Below are positions 50,475 to 59,976 of a stretch of DNA of 64,000 nt, in pieces. The stretch is taken from the NCBI RefSeq assembly GCF_003612555.1, contig NZ_RAZF01000009.1:1-64000 (forward strand), in the 5' to 3' direction. The stretch comes from Acutalibacter sp. 1XD8-33. Its GTDB lineage: Bacteria > Bacillota > Clostridia > Oscillospirales > Acutalibacteraceae. Position numbers and translations under genes: made by a program. Under the pieces are notes generated by a model, which was not told the origin of the DNA, searched no databases, and worked only from the letters and a program-made list of their open reading frames with translations. How positions within the stretch are numbered: position 1 is the stretch's first letter; every line of letters begins with the position of its first letter.

Positions 50475-52640
50475 ATGAAAATATACAGAAGGTTCCTTGC
50501 TTCCTATCTATGCGTGTGCCTTGTGCCGCTACTGCTGTCCCTGGTTACCATCGGCGGGCTGGAACATCGGATGCAGGAATCTATCATGGAAAACCAGGAG
50601 AGTTCCATACAGGCAGTCCGACAGGAAATCGATAAAAACCTGGGAAACGCGGCCAGTCTTATCTCTCTCTTTTCCAGAAACGCCCTGGCCTCCCGACTGG
50701 CAGAAAAAACCACGCTGCATGCAGAGGAGCTTTTCGACCTATGTGAACTGAGCGGAAGCCTCGCTGCGGCGACCAGTCAAAACGCCGGATTTTACCGGGG
50801 ATTCTGCTATTTCGCCCGCAGCGGTTTTTTGGTTACGGACCGGCGGACCTACCATCCCCAGGCGACAGATCTATTTCCCTGGGACCTGCAGCTGGACCCA
50901 AGTAGCTTCTATCCGGTACTGGATGGCGGCAGTTCCTCGGAACATATCACCACCATTTATAAAAAGGATGGGGGCGGCTGGATTCTGGTTCTACGCAGCC
51001 AATATGACTCACGAAGCCGGGAATTTCTTTTCTGTACAGGAATCATCATGCAGCTGGATAGAACCCTCTCTCCCTGGAACACAGCGGACTTCGAAGCATT
51101 TGTCACTGATGAAGCCTATAAACTGATCTGCGGCGGCAGCCGCGCTCCGGCCGCCTGTGATTTCATCGCTCAAAGCAAAGCGGACCAGGGGGAGCTGGAT
51201 CTGGAGGGCCAGCGGTATGTCTACTCCCAGTATCACTCCAGTTTAAGCGGCGTCCGCTATGGCTTTCTCACCCGGCGGGACGCCTATTACCAGGAACTGC
51301 GGATTATCTGGTTCCAGCTGGTGGTGGAAGTGGCTGTAATCTTCGGCGTAAGCGTGCTTTTGGCGGTTTTCTGGAGCAGGCGCACCTACCGTCCGATTAA
51401 AAATATTCTGCCCTTTATGGAGCCAGGCTTCTCTCAGGCGGAGTATCGGTCCATTGCGGAGCTGGAATCCGCTTTGGTGAGCTTTGCCCAAGAGAAAGCC
51501 AGCCTGGAAACACAGATGGAACAATCTGCCCAACAGGCCAGAAGCGCCGCCTTGGTGCAGTATCTGCTGGGCCTTCAAACCAGTTCTTCCGGCCTGTCCC
51601 AATATCTGGAGGAAGGCCAGCCCTATCAGCTTCTGGCCTTTGCCCCGGCGGAAAAAACAACTTCTCAGGAGGCAGTGTTCCGGCGGCTGCGGGAATGCCT
51701 AGATGAGATCCTGTTGGACAAAAGCGGGGGCGTCAGCCTGCAGTTCCGTCAGTGCGCCGCAGTACTGGTTCAGAAAGCCCTGACCTATGAGGAAGCGGTC
51801 CAGATTCATTTTGCGGCGGAACATTCTCTTTCCATGGGGCTGGTCTGTTACATAAGCGACACCTGCACCCATCTGGAGGATGCGCCTCAGGCATGGGCGA
51901 CTGTTTACCAGGCTCTGCGTCATGACAATTTCTGGGGGCACAGTCGGGATCGGGGAGTCTGCCCGGTCAATGGTTTGCCGGAAAACCAGGATTTCGCTTC
52001 TTATCGGGAGTTCCTCTCACGGCAGAAGGCTTTGACAGAGTACCTGGCAGCTGGGAAAAAACTGCGGGCAGAGAGTTGTTTACGAAAGATCCTCCAAGAG
52101 GATCTTTCCGACAGGAGCCTGTCGGTGGAAAAACTCCGGCGGCGGTATGGGGATGTTGTGGAAATCCTTCTCCCCTATGTTTTGGACGGTACCACCAGGA
52201 GCGGACGATTCCAAGGATATGAAACAACCGCCCGGGAAATGGAGGAGGATCTTCTCTCCCTGTTCAACGGCATTTCCTGGGAAGGGGGGGCCCAATCGGA
52301 ACTCTCTCAAATCAAAAAAGAACTGACCAGCAAAGTGAGGGACTATATCCGTGCCAATTATCAAAACCCGGCCCTGAACGCCAGCATGATCGCTGACTAT
52401 CTGGGCATGAACCTGTCCACCCTGAGCCACCAGTACAAGGCGGCCACAGGAGGCGGTCTACTGGATGAGCTCCATGCGGTCCGGCTGGAAACCGCCAAAA
52501 CATTATTGACCGAAGGCCTAAGCGTTCGCGAGACCGCAGAGCGTACCGGCTATGTGGACCCCAGGTCCCTGATTCGAGCCTTTAAGCGATATGAGGGAAT
52601 CACGCCAGGACAGTACGCAAAAAGCGCTGGAATTTCTTGA
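50475..52640 (+). CDS. Membrane-anchored AraC-family transcriptional regulator
   Basis: The 721-residue product has transmembrane helices at ~9-29 and ~275-297 flanking a ~245-residue extracellular sensor domain, a cytoplasmic linker, and a C-terminal AraC DNA-binding domain (~615-715; YIRANYQNPALNASMIADYLGMNLSTLSHQYK and SVRETAERTGYVDPRSLIRAFKRYEGITPGQY). This architecture (YesN/YtdP-like) regulates adjacent carbohydrate-uptake operons. It lies directly upstream of LplB/YtcP-type permeases, so it very likely controls them. AAAGGAGG precedes the ATG. Confidence 0.92.
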   Translation: MKIYRRFLASYLCVCLVPLLLSLVTIGGLEHRMQESIMENQESSIQAVRQEIDKNLGNAASLISLFSRNALASRLAEKTTLHAEELFDLCELSGSLAAATSQNAGFYRGFCYFARSGFLVTDRRTYHPQATDLFPWDLQLDPSSFYPVLDGGSSSEHITTIYKKDGGGWILVLRSQYDSRSREFLFCTGIIMQLDRTLSPWNTADFEAFVTDEAYKLICGGSRAPAACDFIAQSKADQGELDLEGQRYVYSQYHSSLSGVRYGFLTRRDAYYQELRIIWFQLVVEVAVIFGVSVLLAVFWSRRTYRPIKNILPFMEPGFSQAEYRSIAELESALVSFAQEKASLETQMEQSAQQARSAALVQYLLGLQTSSSGLSQYLEEGQPYQLLAFAPAEKTTSQEAVFRRLRECLDEILLDKSGGVSLQFRQCAAVLVQKALTYEEAVQIHFAAEHSLSMGLVCYISDTCTHLEDAPQAWATVYQALRHDNFWGHSRDRGVCPVNGLPENQDFASYREFLSRQKALTEYLAAGKKLRAESCLRKILQEDLSDRSLSVEKLRRRYGDVVEILLPYVLDGTTRSGRFQGYETTAREMEEDLLSLFNGISWEGGAQSELSQIKKELTSKVRDYIRANYQNPALNASMIADYLGMNLSTLSHQYKAATGGGLLDELHAVRLETAKTLLTEGLSVRETAERTGYVDPRSLIRAFKRYEGITPGQYAKSAGIS

Positions 52641-52658
52641 AGAATTTATTATGACCAA

Positions 52659-52707
52659 GAATGGCAGGGAGTGTTTGGAAAAGCGCTCCCTGCCATTCTC
52701 TTTTTTT
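52659..52707 (+). terminator. Terminator after AraC regulator
   Basis: GAATGGCAGGGAG (52659-52671) pairs with CTCCCTGCCATTC (52686-52698), followed by TCTTTTTTT. It separates the regulator from the transporter operon, which must have its own start in 52708-52912; only a weak -10-like TATAGA near 52825 is visible there, consistent with activator dependence. Confidence 0.9.
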
Positions 52708-52912
52708 GCGCACAGACCTGGAAATCCCGCAAAAAAATGCACCTTTACCGGAAGAATACCAAAATTTGCGCGGATCCTCATACAAAAATCTGGCACTTTA
52801 CAGTTTAGAAACATCTTGTTAATATAGAATCAAAATTTACAGCTGTTCCCAGAGCGCGGTGCCGGTATACCGGCGCTTTGGCCCAGCGAAACAGCAGGAA
52901 AGGAAAGGTGTT

Positions 52913-53869
52913 ATGCAAAACTCCACTATTGCATCTGAGCCGCTGCGCAAATCGCGCAAGTTCACATGGCCCAACATCAAGAGGGACTTCAAAAAGAACT
53001 GGCCTCTCTTCGTCATGGTGCTGCCTGCCGTGGCCTTCTACATTATCTTCCACTACATCCCCATGGGCGGCCTTTTGATGGCCTTCGAGAACTTTAAGCC
53101 AAAGCTGGGATTTTTCGACTCCCCCTTTGTAGGCATGGAGAATTTTGCGGATTTCTTTGGCTCCGCCTTCGCCGGACGGACCATCCGCAACACACTGATT
53201 CTAAGCCTGCTGCAGATCGGCATTGAGTTCCCTCTGACCATCCTCTTCGCTCTTCTGCTCAATGAGCTGCGCAGCAAACGCTACCGCAAGACTATCCAGA
53301 CGATCTCTTATATGCCCTACTTTATCTCCATGGTAGTTGTGGCGGGCATTATTATTGATTTCTGCTCCACCGACGGTGCCATTACCTCGTTTATCGGTAG
53401 TATCACCGGCAATTACGATAACCTTTTGGGCAACCCCTCCAACTGGCGGACTATCTATGTGGTTTCTGACCTGTGGAAGAACTTGGGCTTTGACTCCATC
53501 ATTTATGTGGCGGCCCTCTCAAGCATCGACCAAACCCTCTATGAGGCTGCGGAAATTGACGGTGCCAATCGCCTGCAAAGGATCCTGCGGGTCACCATTC
53601 CGGGGATCATCGACACCATCATGATTATGCTTATCCTGCGGGTAGGCCAGATGCTTTCTGTTGGCTATGAAAAGACGATCCTGCTCTACAACCCCCAGGT
53701 ATACGAAACGGCGGATATTCTCTCCAGCTTTGTGTACCGCAAAGGCCTGCAGGAGGCTAACTATGGTTACTCCACCGCAGTTTCCCTGTTCAACTCGGTG
53801 ATTAACTTCATTCTGCTGCTGTTTGCCAACGCCTTCAGCAAGAAATATACGGAGTCCGGTTTATTCTAA
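52913..53869 (+). CDS. ABC transporter permease, LplB type
   Basis: The 318-residue protein has six hydrophobic segments and the permease EAA loop (YEAAEIDGANRLQRILRVTIPGI). The start PNIKRDFKKNWPLFVMVLPAVAFYIIFHYIPMGG is the hallmark of LplB-type sugar or oligosaccharide permeases. GGAAAGGAAAGGTG precedes ATG 52913. It pairs with the YtcP-type permease downstream; no ATPase gene is in the locus, so a shared MsmK/UgpC-type ATPase must energise transport. Confidence 0.92.
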   Translation: MQNSTIASEPLRKSRKFTWPNIKRDFKKNWPLFVMVLPAVAFYIIFHYIPMGGLLMAFENFKPKLGFFDSPFVGMENFADFFGSAFAGRTIRNTLILSLLQIGIEFPLTILFALLLNELRSKRYRKTIQTISYMPYFISMVVVAGIIIDFCSTDGAITSFIGSITGNYDNLLGNPSNWRTIYVVSDLWKNLGFDSIIYVAALSSIDQTLYEAAEIDGANRLQRILRVTIPGIIDTIMIMLILRVGQMLSVGYEKTILLYNPQVYETADILSSFVYRKGLQEANYGYSTAVSLFNSVINFILLLFANAFSKKYTESGLF

Positions 53870-53892
53870 CTGAAGAAAGGAGAACTGCCGCA

Positions 53893-54804
53893 ATGGCTAT
53901 GGTAAAAAACAAATCTGCGGGAAGCAGAATCTTTGACGGAATCAACTGCCTGTTTTTCGCCCTGATTATCGTGGTGTGTATCCTTCCGGTATGGCATGTA
54001 ATCTGCGCCTCCTTTTCCGACGCGGGCTGGGTGATGAACCAGACAGGCTTGATCTGGAAGATAGAAAAATTCAATGTCAACGGCTATAAGCTGGTATTCC
54101 ATGACAGCCGTATCTGGACCGGCTATCTGAATACTCTGATTTATGTGTTCGGCAACACCGCCCTGGGCATGTTCCTCACGGTGATGGCGGCCTACGCCCT
54201 CTCCCGCAAAGATTTTCTCTGGGCCAATCCCATCATGTTTCTGATCTCATTTACAATGCTGTTTTCCGGCGGCATTGTGCCTCTATACATCCTTGTCACC
54301 CAGAATCTGGGCCTGTTTGACAGCCGCTGGGCATTGATTTTGCCCAACTGCATGAGCGCTTTCTACTTAATTTTGGTTCGCACGGCCCTGCAGAACGTGC
54401 CGGACAGCCTGGAGGAATCCGCCATGTTGGACGGTGCGGGCCGGTTCACCATTCTGTTCCAGATTATGCTGCCTCTGATCAAGGCCACCCTGGCCACCGT
54501 GATCCTCTACTACATCATCGGCAACTGGAACTCCTGGTTCAGCGCCATGATCTACCTGCGCACCACCAGCAAGTACCCCCTGCAGCTGGTACTCAAGGAG
54601 ATTCTGGTGACCACCAACAACAGCAACTCCAACATCGACATCAGCGTGCTCTCCTCTTCAGGAGATTCCGCCGACGCAGTGCTCTACAAGCAGTTAGTAA
54701 AGTACTGCACCATCGTGGTATCCACCGTGCCCATGTTTATTTTCTATCCCTTTGTCCAGAAATATTTTGAATCCGGCGTGATGATCGGCGCCATTAAGGG
54801 ATAA
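53893..54804 (+). CDS. ABC transporter permease, YtcP type
   Basis: The 303-residue protein has six hydrophobic segments, an EAA loop (LEESAMLDGAGRFTILFQIMLPLI) and the carbohydrate-permease family 2 ending VQKYFESGVMIGAIKG, which is typical of YtcP. GAAAGGAGAAC lies upstream. It forms the heterodimeric channel with the LplB-type protein 23 bp upstream. Confidence 0.92.
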   Translation: MAMVKNKSAGSRIFDGINCLFFALIIVVCILPVWHVICASFSDAGWVMNQTGLIWKIEKFNVNGYKLVFHDSRIWTGYLNTLIYVFGNTALGMFLTVMAAYALSRKDFLWANPIMFLISFTMLFSGGIVPLYILVTQNLGLFDSRWALILPNCMSAFYLILVRTALQNVPDSLEESAMLDGAGRFTILFQIMLPLIKATLATVILYYIIGNWNSWFSAMIYLRTTSKYPLQLVLKEILVTTNNSNSNIDISVLSSSGDSADAVLYKQLVKYCTIVVSTVPMFIFYPFVQKYFESGVMIGAIKG

Positions 54805-54869
54805 CGGCTTTGTGCAAACAGCCATTGTTGCTTTTGCAGATACAAAATTTCTCTAGGAGGAAAACCAAC

Positions 54870-56540
54870 ATGAAAAGCCTGAAAAAAATCATTGCTCTTC
54901 TGCTGAGCCTGGCTCTGGTGCTGGCCCTTGGGGCCTGCGGGAATTCCGATTCCGGCTCCGAATCCGGCTCTGAGAGCAGCTCCAGCCAGACGGAGGAATC
55001 CGGCTCTGAGGAATCTTCCGAGGCCAGCACCGAGTCCGGCGGAGAGGCCGCCCCCACCGGCGAGTTTACCTTGCCTATCGTTGACGAGCCCACCACGCTG
55101 AGCTATTTCGTCTCTGCCAGCACCAACGCTGCCATCGTCACCACCGACTACAATGATAACGAGTTCTATCAGGAGATGGAAAAGCGCACCGGTGTGCATC
55201 TGGACTTTGAGATGGTATCCTCTGCGGACTACCAGACCAACTTCAATCTGATGATCGCCTCCGGCACCCTCCCCGACCTGATCTGCTATGGCGCTTCCTA
55301 CTACTCTGAGGGTGTGGATGCCGCCATTGACGACGGCTATTTTATGGACCTGACCGACAAGGTGGATGAGTACATGCCCAACTATCAGGCCATCCGGAAG
55401 TCTGATATCAACTATGAGCTCCTTTCCACCACCGACTCTGGCCGCCTGGGCGCTGTCTATGAGCTGCGCCAGACCAAGCAAGGTCCCTGGCTGGGTCTGT
55501 GGATCCGCCAGGACTGGCTGGACGACTTGAAGCTGGATACTCCCCAGACCTACGACCAGTGGCATGACGTGCTCACCGCGTTCAAAGACGATAAGGGCGC
55601 TACCGCTCCCCTAACCCTGAACTTCAGCGGTAGTGACGGCGAGTTCGGCATGATGTCCGCCGGCCTAGGCGTGCTCAACGGCTGGCAGCTGAACGCCGAC
55701 GGCAAGGTTACCTACGGCCCCTACAACGAGGCATGGAAAGAGTATGTAACCATCATGCATCAGTGGTATGAGGAAAAGCTTATCGACCCCGACTTCATGT
55801 CCACCGATCAGCGCACCGCCGACATGGCCACGGTGGTCACCGGCAAAACCGGAGCTATCCCCGCCGTGTACACCATGCCCTCCCTGTACGAGGAGTCCTC
55901 TGAGGACAAGAACATGAACTGGGCTCCCATCAATCCTCCCGTGAAGAACGCCGGCGACGAGCTTCATATCCGCCTGCGCGACTCTTATACCTCCGGCAAC
56001 ACCGCCATCTCCGCTGAATGCGAGAACTGGGAAGTTGCCATGAAGTGGCTGGACTACCTGTTCACCGAGGAAGGCGCCTTGCTGGCCAACTACGGCCGCG
56101 AGGGAGATACCTTCAATTTTGAAGGCGGCAAGCCCGTCTATACTGAGAAGATTACCAACAATGAGAATGGCTGGACCCTGGCCCAAACCATGGACAGCTA
56201 CCTGTGCCCCTCCGCTGGCGTTGCCAACTGGTCCGACTGGACCCGGGAACTGGGCGGCGTGCCTGAGAAGGATCAGACCTGCTACACCGTTTGGACCACC
56301 AACGCCAAAGACGACTGGCGTCTGCCCAGCATCTCCCTGACCCAGGAAGAGTCCACCGAGCGTGCGGCTTTGTATGCTGATATCAGCACCTGCGTGAAGG
56401 AGAACACCGCCAAATTCATCAGCGGCGCTCTGGACATTGAGCAGAACTGGGATTCCTACGTGGCCGAGCTGGAGCAGCACGGCGTGCAGCGGGCCATTGA
56501 GATCACCCAGGCCGCCTACGACCGCTATCTGGCCCGCTAA
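54870..56540 (+). CDS. Carbohydrate-binding lipoprotein (LplA-like solute-binding protein)
   Basis: The 556-residue product has a lipoprotein signal ending LGAC (Cys23), then a ~45-residue Ser/Glu-rich linker, and a large family 1 solute-binding fold with GVHLDFEMVSSADYQTNFNLMIASGTLPDL. Its length (~550) is typical of LplA-type oligosaccharide receptors that pair with LplB/YtcP permeases. AGGAGG precedes the ATG. The acidic linker probably spans the wall. Confidence 0.92.
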   Translation: MKSLKKIIALLLSLALVLALGACGNSDSGSESGSESSSSQTEESGSEESSEASTESGGEAAPTGEFTLPIVDEPTTLSYFVSASTNAAIVTTDYNDNEFYQEMEKRTGVHLDFEMVSSADYQTNFNLMIASGTLPDLICYGASYYSEGVDAAIDDGYFMDLTDKVDEYMPNYQAIRKSDINYELLSTTDSGRLGAVYELRQTKQGPWLGLWIRQDWLDDLKLDTPQTYDQWHDVLTAFKDDKGATAPLTLNFSGSDGEFGMMSAGLGVLNGWQLNADGKVTYGPYNEAWKEYVTIMHQWYEEKLIDPDFMSTDQRTADMATVVTGKTGAIPAVYTMPSLYEESSEDKNMNWAPINPPVKNAGDELHIRLRDSYTSGNTAISAECENWEVAMKWLDYLFTEEGALLANYGREGDTFNFEGGKPVYTEKITNNENGWTLAQTMDSYLCPSAGVANWSDWTRELGGVPEKDQTCYTVWTTNAKDDWRLPSISLTQEESTERAALYADISTCVKENTAKFISGALDIEQNWDSYVAELEQHGVQRAIEITQAAYDRYLAR

Positions 56541-56571
56541 GTTTCCAATCGCTGTATAAGGCAATTTCAAA

Positions 56572-56613
56572 GGACCGGCAACCGCAGACTTGCGGCCGCC
56601 GGCCCTTCTTTTT
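56572..56613 (+). terminator. Terminator of the transporter operon
   Basis: GGACCGGC (56572-56579) pairs with GCCGGCCC (56598-56605; one mismatch), enclosing an inner CCGC/GCGG pair, followed by TTCTTTTT. Confidence 0.8.
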
Positions 56614-56649
56614 AGAGGATCCGGATTTCGATCTATGCGGAAAACACCG

Positions 56650-56695
56650 TTGCAAATTTCGCGCTTTTGTGCTATAATGTATGCAAAGCATACAT
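56650..56695 (+). promoter_or_regulatory. Promoter overlapped by a palindromic operator
   Basis: TTGCAA (56650-56655), 17-nt spacer, TATAAT (56673-56678). The -10 and start site overlap a perfect palindrome, ATGTATGC-AAA-GCATACAT (56677-56695), placed as a repressor site. A related TATAAT + ATATGCAGAATATGCAT arrangement recurs at 56771-56793, about 98 bp downstream. Confidence 0.6.
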
Positions 56696-56697
56696 TA

Positions 56698-56757
56698 GGA
56701 GAAGCCCTGAGATGCGAAGCATCTCTCTTTTCCTGCGGAAAAGCACCGGACTTCTCC
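56698..56757 (+). ncRNA. Predicted three-way-junction RNA element
   Basis: Three perfect 7-bp helices nest exactly: P1 GGAGAAG (56698-56704) with CTTCTCC (56751-56757); P2 GAGATGC-GAA-GCATCTC (56709-56725); P3 CTTTTCC-TGC-GGAAAAG (56727-56743). Junction strands are CCCT, T and CACCGGA. It begins about a dozen nt after the predicted start of the promoter above. It could be a riboswitch-like leader of the small membrane protein at 56907 or a small RNA. It does not match the class consensus sequences I can recall. Confidence 0.4.
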
Positions 56758-56906
56758 AAGCAGATTTATACTATAATATATGCAGAATATGCATTCGGAG
56801 TTTTCCTCATCCACGAAGTGGGCATAGAAAGTTTGCAGCAAGAATCCATCCCTCAGAATTTGGCCACGAAATTCCGCGAAAATCTCTCTGATAGGAAGTG
56901 CCTCTC

Positions 56907-57182
56907 ATGTACACTGAACCCCAAAAGAATGAGCCTCTTTCCTCTGCCCCTCCCTTCTCCCGGCAGCCGCCTCCCCCTCGTTTGGGCGTGGTGCGCACCA
57001 TCCTTGTCGTGCTGATGATCCTCATTCTCTGGGTGGAAATTCTCTTTTTGGGCGGAGCCTATCTTGTCTACTCTATTTTGCCCTCCTCCAACATAGGCGG
57101 AGTTCCCGGCTCCTCCTGGAACTCCCAAAGCGGTCAAGCCTTGCCTGTGAACGGCGTTCCAGTCCAGAATCCCGCCCAATAA
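56907..57182 (+). CDS. Small single-pass membrane protein, unknown function
   Basis: The 91-residue product has a Pro-rich N-terminus (APPFSRQPPPPRLG), one transmembrane helix (~31-53) and a short C-terminal tail. ATG 56907 has AGGAAG upstream; a GTG three codons earlier is less likely. No family recognised. It lies between the transporter operon and the GH2 gene (convergent with it). Confidence 0.65.
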   Translation: MYTEPQKNEPLSSAPPFSRQPPPPRLGVVRTILVVLMILILWVEILFLGGAYLVYSILPSSNIGGVPGSSWNSQSGQALPVNGVPVQNPAQ

Positions 57183-57259
57183 AGTTCCGGTTTTCCCACA
57201 GCATGTGTTGCCATTTGAGAGCATCACCATATCTGACAGGGAGAGCGCTTTCCCCTGAT

Positions 57260-57308
57260 AAAAAAGCCAGTCGAGTCAGTTATTGTAACTGATCCGGCTG
57301 GCTTTTTT
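57260..57308. terminator. Bidirectional terminator between small membrane protein and GH2 gene
   Basis: AAAAAAGCCAG (57260-57270) pairs with CTGGCTTTTTT (57298-57308), with an inner GTCAGTT/AACTGAT pair. It serves both convergent genes. Confidence 0.85.
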
Positions 57309-57393
57309 ATTGTTTTTCTATATCAGCAGTCTTTTTACAAAAATATTAGCTGCCTTGCATGCTGCCGCTGGATTCCTTTTTCGCCTTTTTCTC

Positions 57394-59943
57394 TCAGACG
57401 TTGGGAGTCATCTCTGCCGCCAGAAGCTGAGGCAGTTCCGTGCAGCCTTCCTGACGGATAGTCTTTGTCTCGCCTGGATAGAGCTTGAAATAGTTATCGC
57501 TATAGTGAACCCGGTCGTCCGGCACACGCAGATAGGCCACCGGTGTGTAACCAGTTGCGGAAACTGTAACGAGCAAGTCTTTTCCCTCCTGCCAGGTCTT
57601 TTCGATTTTCAGCCCCGCCTGGGGGAACTTATAATCTCGGTAATAGGCCCGCAGGCTGTCCGCAGTGTCAAATCCCTCTGCAGAAGCGAAGTAGAAACCG
57701 GTTTTTAGATCGCCGCTCAGCTCCACTGAGAACTGCTGCCAGGAATGGCCGCCGGCCTCCACCGTTTTGGAGACCGCGCCGGAGACCTCCCCGGCAAAGC
57801 TCATGTACCCGCAGCGCAGCTCCAGCGTGAGGGGCTCCGGGGTCTCATTGATCACCGTGACCAGCGCCCCCTCCCCGCTCTGGCGGATAATCAGCTTTCT
57901 GGGGGCGAAGGCCCGCTTGAGGAAGTAGAAAGAGATCTTCCGGGTCAGGTAGTAGTCGATGATGGTCCAGCCTGTTTCCGGCCAACAGTCGTTGTACATC
58001 CAGATCAGGTCCCCCGCGCCATAGGACTTCTGGCGCATGGCCTCGGCCATTTCGGCGTACAGGCAGCCCTGCATGATGCCGCTGTAGAGCAGATAGCCCT
58101 GGGTATCCAGCTGGGAAAAATTCGTAAGATGGCGGTCAATGGCGCCGTCGATGGCGTTTCGCTTACGCTCAAATTCTCCGTGGTGGTTCCAGATCTCCCC
58201 GCCCCGGGCCATCTCCTGACCATCGTGGTAGCGCCGGACCGTACTCTCCATCTGAGCCCCAAAGAAACCGTACTCGCTGGAGAACCGGGCGGGCATACGA
58301 TCAAAAGCCTCCAGCTCATACTGGAACTTAAATTTCGTCTCCGGGTTCCTGCCAAGGTAGGTCCAGGCATGCACATCACCGTCGTCCACCTGGTTGGCCC
58401 TGGTGCCAAAATAGGGAGATGATGGCATGTAGGGAATCAGGGGACTGTTTTTGTGCACGGCCTCCGGCTGAATGTAGTTAAAAATCTTTTCGCCGTAGAA
58501 ACGGTCCAGTCTGATGGGCTCCGGGAACCAGTCGGTATAGGACTCGGCGATCTCGTTGTTGCCGGTCCACACGGCCATGCAGGGGTAGTGGGCCAGCCGC
58601 TTGGTCTGATAGTCCGCCTCCCGCTGGGCTTCCAGTATGAACGCCGGCTCCAGATCCGGATAATATCCGCAGGCATACATAAAGTCGTGCATGAGCAGAA
58701 TGCCGTTCTCTGAGCAGAACTCATAAAAGCAGTCCGGCTCGTAGGTGCCGCCGCCCCACATGCGCAGCATGGTAAAGCCGGCTGCTTTGGCCTCATCCAC
58801 CAAAACCCGATAGCTGGATTCCGGCGTGCGCAGGTAAACTGAATCCGTGGGCACCCAGTTTCCGCCCTTACAGAACACCCGCACGCCGTTCACCTGGAAG
58901 AAGAAATTCCTGGTACCGTCGGCCAGCTTGGAATGATCGATTTCGATGGTACGCAGGCCGACCCGCTTATCCTTGGCCTGAATCGACCGCCCCTCGCAAG
59001 TACACCGGGCTTTCAGAGTGTACAGATGCTGCTCTCCATAGCCATTGGGCCACCAGAGCTTAGGATTCTCCAGAATCGCCGCCTCTTGGAAGAAGTTGGC
59101 ACCGCCGGTGAGCAGCAACGCCTTGCGGGCGGAATACACTGCCTCATCTCCATCCCATAGCTCATACTCCAGGAAAACCTCCTGGGAGGCGCACATATTA
59201 GACGTCTCCAGTTCAAAGACAAAATTCACCTCTGCCCGGTTCTCAGCTAAAGCAAGAGTGTCCACTCTGCTGGCGGAAACTCTCGCTCCGGTAAATGCCT
59301 CAATATGAATGTCCCGGCCAATACCGCAGGTGGGCACCGGCTGACACCAGTCCCAGCCATAAGTAAATTGCGGCTTGCGGGTGTAGACCCGCTGGTCGCA
59401 GATAGCATGTTCGCTGGCGCAGTAAAACGAGATGCTGTCCTTGGGGTAATGCTCCTCCATACCGGAGGTTAAGCGGATGAGGATCGTATTCTCGCCCGGC
59501 TTCAAGAACCGCTTGACATCCTCGCAAAAGGGGCAGAATGTATTGGTATGGTGCCCCGCCGGCCTGCCGTTAATGATGATATCCGCCTTAAAATCCAGCA
59601 TTTCAATATACAGCCGGACAATTTCTTCCCCCAGCAGGTCCTCGTCCACCTGAAATGTACGGATAAACCACCAGGAAAAATCCCGGATCCACAGGCAATC
59701 TTTGGTATTGGTTCCCAGAAGCGGCTCTTTGATGATCCCGGCCTCCACCAGAGGGGTAATCACATCACAAGGAACTTGTGCGGTAAGGAACCCGATCTTT
59801 GCCGGGAACGCGTTGGGCATTTTGCCATGATAGACAGTGAACTCTCCCTCCGGTCTTTCCAGTACTTCCTGAAAACGCTCCGGTCCAATATCCAGGAACT
59901 CCGCCCGCAGTTTCCACGGGCCGGCCAGATTGATATTTTTCAC
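57394..59943 (-). CDS. GH2 beta-mannosidase-like glycosidase
   Basis: The 849-residue protein has the GH2 layout: N-terminal jelly roll (GPWKLRAEF..., FRTFQV-like WFIRTFQVD), Ig-like domain, and a barrel with KGGNWVPTDS, RMWGGGTYEPDCFYEFCSENGILLMHDFMYACGYYP, acid/base WTGNNE (Glu464) and nucleophile SSEYGF (Glu557). These motifs are characteristic of beta-mannosidases. No signal peptide, so it works on imported oligosaccharides. The start codon is GTG (59943) with AAGGAG 8 nt upstream. It probably hydrolyses the sugar imported by the adjacent transporter. Confidence 0.9.
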   Translation of the reverse strand: MKNINLAGPWKLRAEFLDIGPERFQEVLERPEGEFTVYHGKMPNAFPAKIGFLTAQVPCDVITPLVEAGIIKEPLLGTNTKDCLWIRDFSWWFIRTFQVDEDLLGEEIVRLYIEMLDFKADIIINGRPAGHHTNTFCPFCEDVKRFLKPGENTILIRLTSGMEEHYPKDSISFYCASEHAICDQRVYTRKPQFTYGWDWCQPVPTCGIGRDIHIEAFTGARVSASRVDTLALAENRAEVNFVFELETSNMCASQEVFLEYELWDGDEAVYSARKALLLTGGANFFQEAAILENPKLWWPNGYGEQHLYTLKARCTCEGRSIQAKDKRVGLRTIEIDHSKLADGTRNFFFQVNGVRVFCKGGNWVPTDSVYLRTPESSYRVLVDEAKAAGFTMLRMWGGGTYEPDCFYEFCSENGILLMHDFMYACGYYPDLEPAFILEAQREADYQTKRLAHYPCMAVWTGNNEIAESYTDWFPEPIRLDRFYGEKIFNYIQPEAVHKNSPLIPYMPSSPYFGTRANQVDDGDVHAWTYLGRNPETKFKFQYELEAFDRMPARFSSEYGFFGAQMESTVRRYHDGQEMARGGEIWNHHGEFERKRNAIDGAIDRHLTNFSQLDTQGYLLYSGIMQGCLYAEMAEAMRQKSYGAGDLIWMYNDCWPETGWTIIDYYLTRKISFYFLKRAFAPRKLIIRQSGEGALVTVINETPEPLTLELRCGYMSFAGEVSGAVSKTVEAGGHSWQQFSVELSGDLKTGFYFASAEGFDTADSLRAYYRDYKFPQAGLKIEKTWQEGKDLLVTVSATGYTPVAYLRVPDDRVHYSDNYFKLYPGETKTIRQEGCTELPQLLAAEMTPNV

Positions 59944-59976
59944 GTAAATTCTCCTTATGTCCCATAAGAGGTCTTA

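Noticed and set aside
56698-56757. TPP or purine riboswitch
   Set aside because: The CTGAGA string recalls TPP riboswitches and the three-way junction recalls purine ones, but the conserved junction and loop sequences of both classes are absent.
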